Notes under the pieces: model-generated
Told to the model about the DNA's origin: nothing
Seen by the model: the letters and a program-made list of their open reading frames with translations, nothing else
Database searches by the model: none
Made by a program: the position numbers and the translations under genes
Assembly (NCBI GenBank): GCA_021613335.1
Contig: JAJTWR010000386.1
Location: 813,501-877,500, forward strand
Origin: Whitmania pigra
Taxonomy: Eukaryota; Annelida; Clitellata; Hirudinida; Haemopidae
DNA length: 64,000 nucleotides
Direction: 5' to 3'
In this document: piece after piece, positions 61,213-64,000 of the stretch
How the letters are laid out: the number at the start of each line of letters is the position of its first letter
Numbering within the stretch: the stretch's first letter is position 1

Positions 61213-61398
61213 GTGCAGGTTAGCCGAATGGGTTAAGTGCCTGCGTACGGCGGTAATGGCAACAGTCGTAATGTGTCGTGTTCGAAACCCAGCCTGCACT
61301 GCCGCCAGCGCCCTTGGAAGGAGCGCTATATAAATGGTTACAAGAAGCGCCTCTGACGCTATGCATATGGCGCTATGTAAATGAAGTTACAATTACAA
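61213..61398 (+). mobile_element. tRNA-derived SINE, full-length copy
   Basis: Starts gtgcaggttagccgaatggg (A-box TAGCCGAATGG), then gtgtcgtgttcgaaacccag (B-box GTTCGAAACC), then the same body as the 56403 copy, ending caattacaattgcaattaca and running into AAT-rich DNA. Opposite orientation to the other copy, 4.8 kb away. Confidence 0.93.
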
Positions 61399-61511
61399 TT
61401 GCAATTACAATAATATAATATATTATAATAATATAATATATTATTAATATAATATAATATTAATAATAGTTTTACAGGCAATTAATAATTATTAATATTA
61501 TATAATAATTA

Positions 61512-61727
<216 letters not shown>

Positions 61728-62514
61728 CATAAAAGATTATGATATTGTTGTTGTTTGCCAGCTAAATATAAACTCTGCAATTTCCATAAAAAGCTAACAA
61801 CAAATCATTGAACTCAGGACATTAAAGGCTCCTCAGAAATGATGGGAAATTTTTGCCTGTAATTATTTAAACGTTTGTAATTGTTATTGTTATTGTTACT
61901 AATTCGTTTTACATTTTCTTATTATGTTTTACGATAGTTTTACAAAAATTTGATTAATTAATTATATGATTATAATAGCGTTTATCAAAAAAAGTTATAT
62001 TTTTTGGTGTAAAGATAATTTTTTTAATAAAAACTTTTTAATACTTTTTATAATTACAGTTAATACTGTTGTTGTTTTTAACAAATGAAAATATTATAAA
62101 ATAACACAGATTATAGATAACTGAGGGTTTATTATAATACATTTCCATTAAAAAGTGCAAACAATAGCATAAGATGCAACATTTAAATTGATATTTATTG
62201 ACTGAATAACTTTTATTTTGTAGACATTTATTTTCTAAATCTGCGTAAATGTCTAAAGGCAAACGTATCCCATACTCGTTCAAAGCTGAAACACGATACA
62301 AAACGATTTCAAGTATTTCAAATCTTTCAACCATTTCGGTTCGTCCAATGCAATGAATTACAAATTTGAAAATTTTGGAAATTTAAAAAAAAAAAATAAA
62401 AAAAAATTAGTGTTTATAAAAATAGTAAACATTAAGCCATTAGAGTACGGAGATTTAAAATGATTAAATGTTTTAAATAATAATTAGTTGACCGGCGAAT
62501 TCTCCACCCGCCCT

Positions 62515-62655
62515 CCCATTCATTCGTCCATCCATCCGTCCATCCGTCCATCCATCCATCCATCCGTCCATCCGTCCATCCGTCCATCCGTCCATCCGTC
62601 CATCCGTCCATCCGTCCATCCATCCATCCATCCATCCATCCGTCCGTCCGTCCAT

Positions 62656-62687
<32 letters not shown>

Positions 62688-62695
62688 TTATTCAT
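62515..62695. repeat. CCAT/CCGT tetranucleotide array
   Basis: About 180 bp of ccatccat and ccgtccat units, alternating into octamers ccgtccat in the middle third. Confidence 0.95.
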
Positions 62696-62954
62696 CTATC
62701 CCTCACCCATCCATCACATCTGAAAATATTTAAAAAGGATTTACCATTAAAAATAGCTCCTCGATGCAAATGAGATTGAATTTTAATTTTAACACTCATT
62801 ATGCAAAGAATATTAAGTAGAAGCTTACGTCTATGAGCCAATCATGCGATCGATTTGCGGTGTTTTGTTACTGTTAATTTGTCATTAGCATAACTTAAGT
62901 ATTTGTCATTATTTTGAGAAAAATATTGAAATAAAAAAAAAAAGTGTAGTTATT

Positions 62955-62980
62955 ATTATTATTATTAATATTACTAAAAA

Positions 62981-63016
<36 letters not shown>

Positions 63017-63044
63017 CATTATTATTATTATTATTGTTGTTGTT
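62955..63044. repeat. (ATT)n microsatellite
   Basis: About 90 bp of att units with small breaks. Confidence 0.93.
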
Positions 63045-63167
63045 AGTCATTACTGTAACAAACAGATGAAGGTTATTTAATTGTCACTAATTAATTTAAA
63101 CAGTTTATATTATTTATTTATTATTTATATAATTATAATTATTTATATTATTTTGCTCATATTATTT

Positions 63168-63236
63168 GAGTTGCCCATTGCAGAGTGACTTCTACGACAG
63201 CTACTTCACCGAATCGAACGAAAGGACTATGCTATG
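63168..63236 (+). pseudogene. Decayed partial copy of a muskelin exon and its 3' splice site
   Basis: The 28 bases 63168-63195 (gagttgcccattgcagagtg and on) are identical to the muskelin intron end and exon start at 43485-43458 (read on the minus strand). After a 3-base insertion the match continues through agctacttcaccgaatcgaa against agttacgacatcgaatcgaa. Translated: SDFYDSYFTESNER against SDFYSYDIESNEWM. The frame soon decays. It may continue weakly at about 63366-63405 after a repeat insertion. Opposite strand to the parent and 20 kb away. Confidence 0.7.
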
Positions 63237-64000
63237 TTATACTATATCATACTATACTACATTATACTACGAATATTGTTAAATATAAATAATATATTAA
63301 TAATATCATATAATATACGAATAAATGGATGGACGGATGGATGGAGAATATTTATAAATACTCATAAAATCCTGTCAGATGCGACGCTGGACACAGGAAT
63401 GATGGATGGAGACATGGAGAAGATTAAGAGAGATCACGTGTTCGATGGAATTTTAAATTTTAGAATATTTGTTGCGACATTTATTTCCAATGTTGATATT
63501 ATTTTTAGTATATATAGTAATGATGATAATTAATCAAGTTTATAATATTAAAAATATTATGATAATAATGTAATATATTATCTAATAATGATAATATTAT
63601 TATTATTATTGATATAATATCATATATTACATATTACAATAACATCATTAATGTTATCATCACAATCGCCATCACCATCATCAAAATTAGCACCCTATTT
63701 TTATCTGCATACATTTTATATTTTGATATTTCAAATTTTTTCTGAAATTAAATAAATAAATAAACTAATAAAATAATAATAAAATAATAATAATAAAACA
63801 AAATTCAGATGACCTGACAAACAGGTTACAATTGCTTACGATCCTGTAATTTAAAGGCAATTAAAGTCACCTAGCAGAGTCAAAGCATTGCTTTGTTGGC
63901 TTTGTTGGCGAATACGCCTACTGAGAATTTACGATGTGAACTCGTAGACAACGATGTCAATTGAAGCCAGGTTTGCAGTTGCATTTGTTGTAAGCGTCGT
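63237..64000. other. Right edge, no gene supported
   Basis: AT-rich, with ATA and AAT tracts. A segment near 63366-63440 (atcctgtcagatgcgacgct) weakly recalls the rest of the muskelin exon. No other feature seen. Confidence 0.4.

Noticed and set aside
61213..61290. Functional tRNA gene
   Set aside because: A- and B-boxes are present but the acceptor stem does not pair into a cloverleaf, and the unit continues into a shared SINE body found at other sites.
62038..62334. Open frame MVERFEILEIVLYRVSALNE on the minus strand
   Set aside because: The first 45 residues look protein-like but no partner exon, clear splice site or homology was found; kept out of the annotation.

Overview
The window looks like intron-rich, AT-rich nuclear DNA from an invertebrate animal. 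Genes have many short exons with GT-AG introns, and the proteins are metazoan: a WNK kinase, muskelin, UBA3 and MED22. Introns and intergenic DNA are crowded with AAT, ATC, CAA and tetranucleotide arrays, minisatellites, a tRNA-derived SINE and a small inverted-repeat element. A lophotrochozoan such as a leech or other annelid would fit, but that is a guess from gene style only. No bacterial, organellar or viral genes were recognised.

Layout. (1) Positions 1-30414, minus strand: a giant WNK kinase gene. Twelve exons join in frame to at least 2,601 codons. The kinase domain and first CCT-like domain are followed by an AKEA-rich spacer, a second CCT-like domain and a 4.46 kb Gln-rich exon that runs off the left edge. 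Its introns hold most of the repeats. (2) 31660-36555, minus: an unrecognised, probably all-helical protein of about 15 exons. (3) 37319-38522, plus: a two-exon RING protein with a makorin-like finger and an unknown C-terminal part. (4) 39738-48126, minus: muskelin (MKLN1), 20 exons, 723 codons, including a 13-nt microexon. (5) 48544-53186, plus: UBA3, the NEDD8-activating E1 catalytic subunit, 15 exons, 441 codons, sharing a 417-bp divergent promoter region with muskelin. (6) 53755-54192, plus: single-exon MED22. (7) 55310-55468, plus: a possible 52-residue membrane micropeptide. (8) 57366-59388, minus: a two-exon coiled-coil protein of 610 residues. (9) 59400-64000: repeats, a SINE copy and a decayed copy of one muskelin exon.

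The genes do not form a pathway. Muskelin (CTLH E3 ligase component) and UBA3 (NEDD8 pathway) are both linked to ubiquitin-type modification and sit head to head, which may only be chance. The exon models were built by hand from splice sites. For WNK, muskelin, UBA3 and the coiled-coil gene, the exon lengths sum to whole codons (or stay in frame to the window edge), which supports them strongly.

Most notable signals: a duplicated 3' splice site in UBA3 just before the catalytic-cysteine exon; a 1.1 kb minisatellite abutting a WNK splice donor; a relic of a muskelin exon 20 kb away on the opposite strand; an exon in the unknown gene that preserves frame but lacks a GT donor; and RFxV motifs in the WNK tail.
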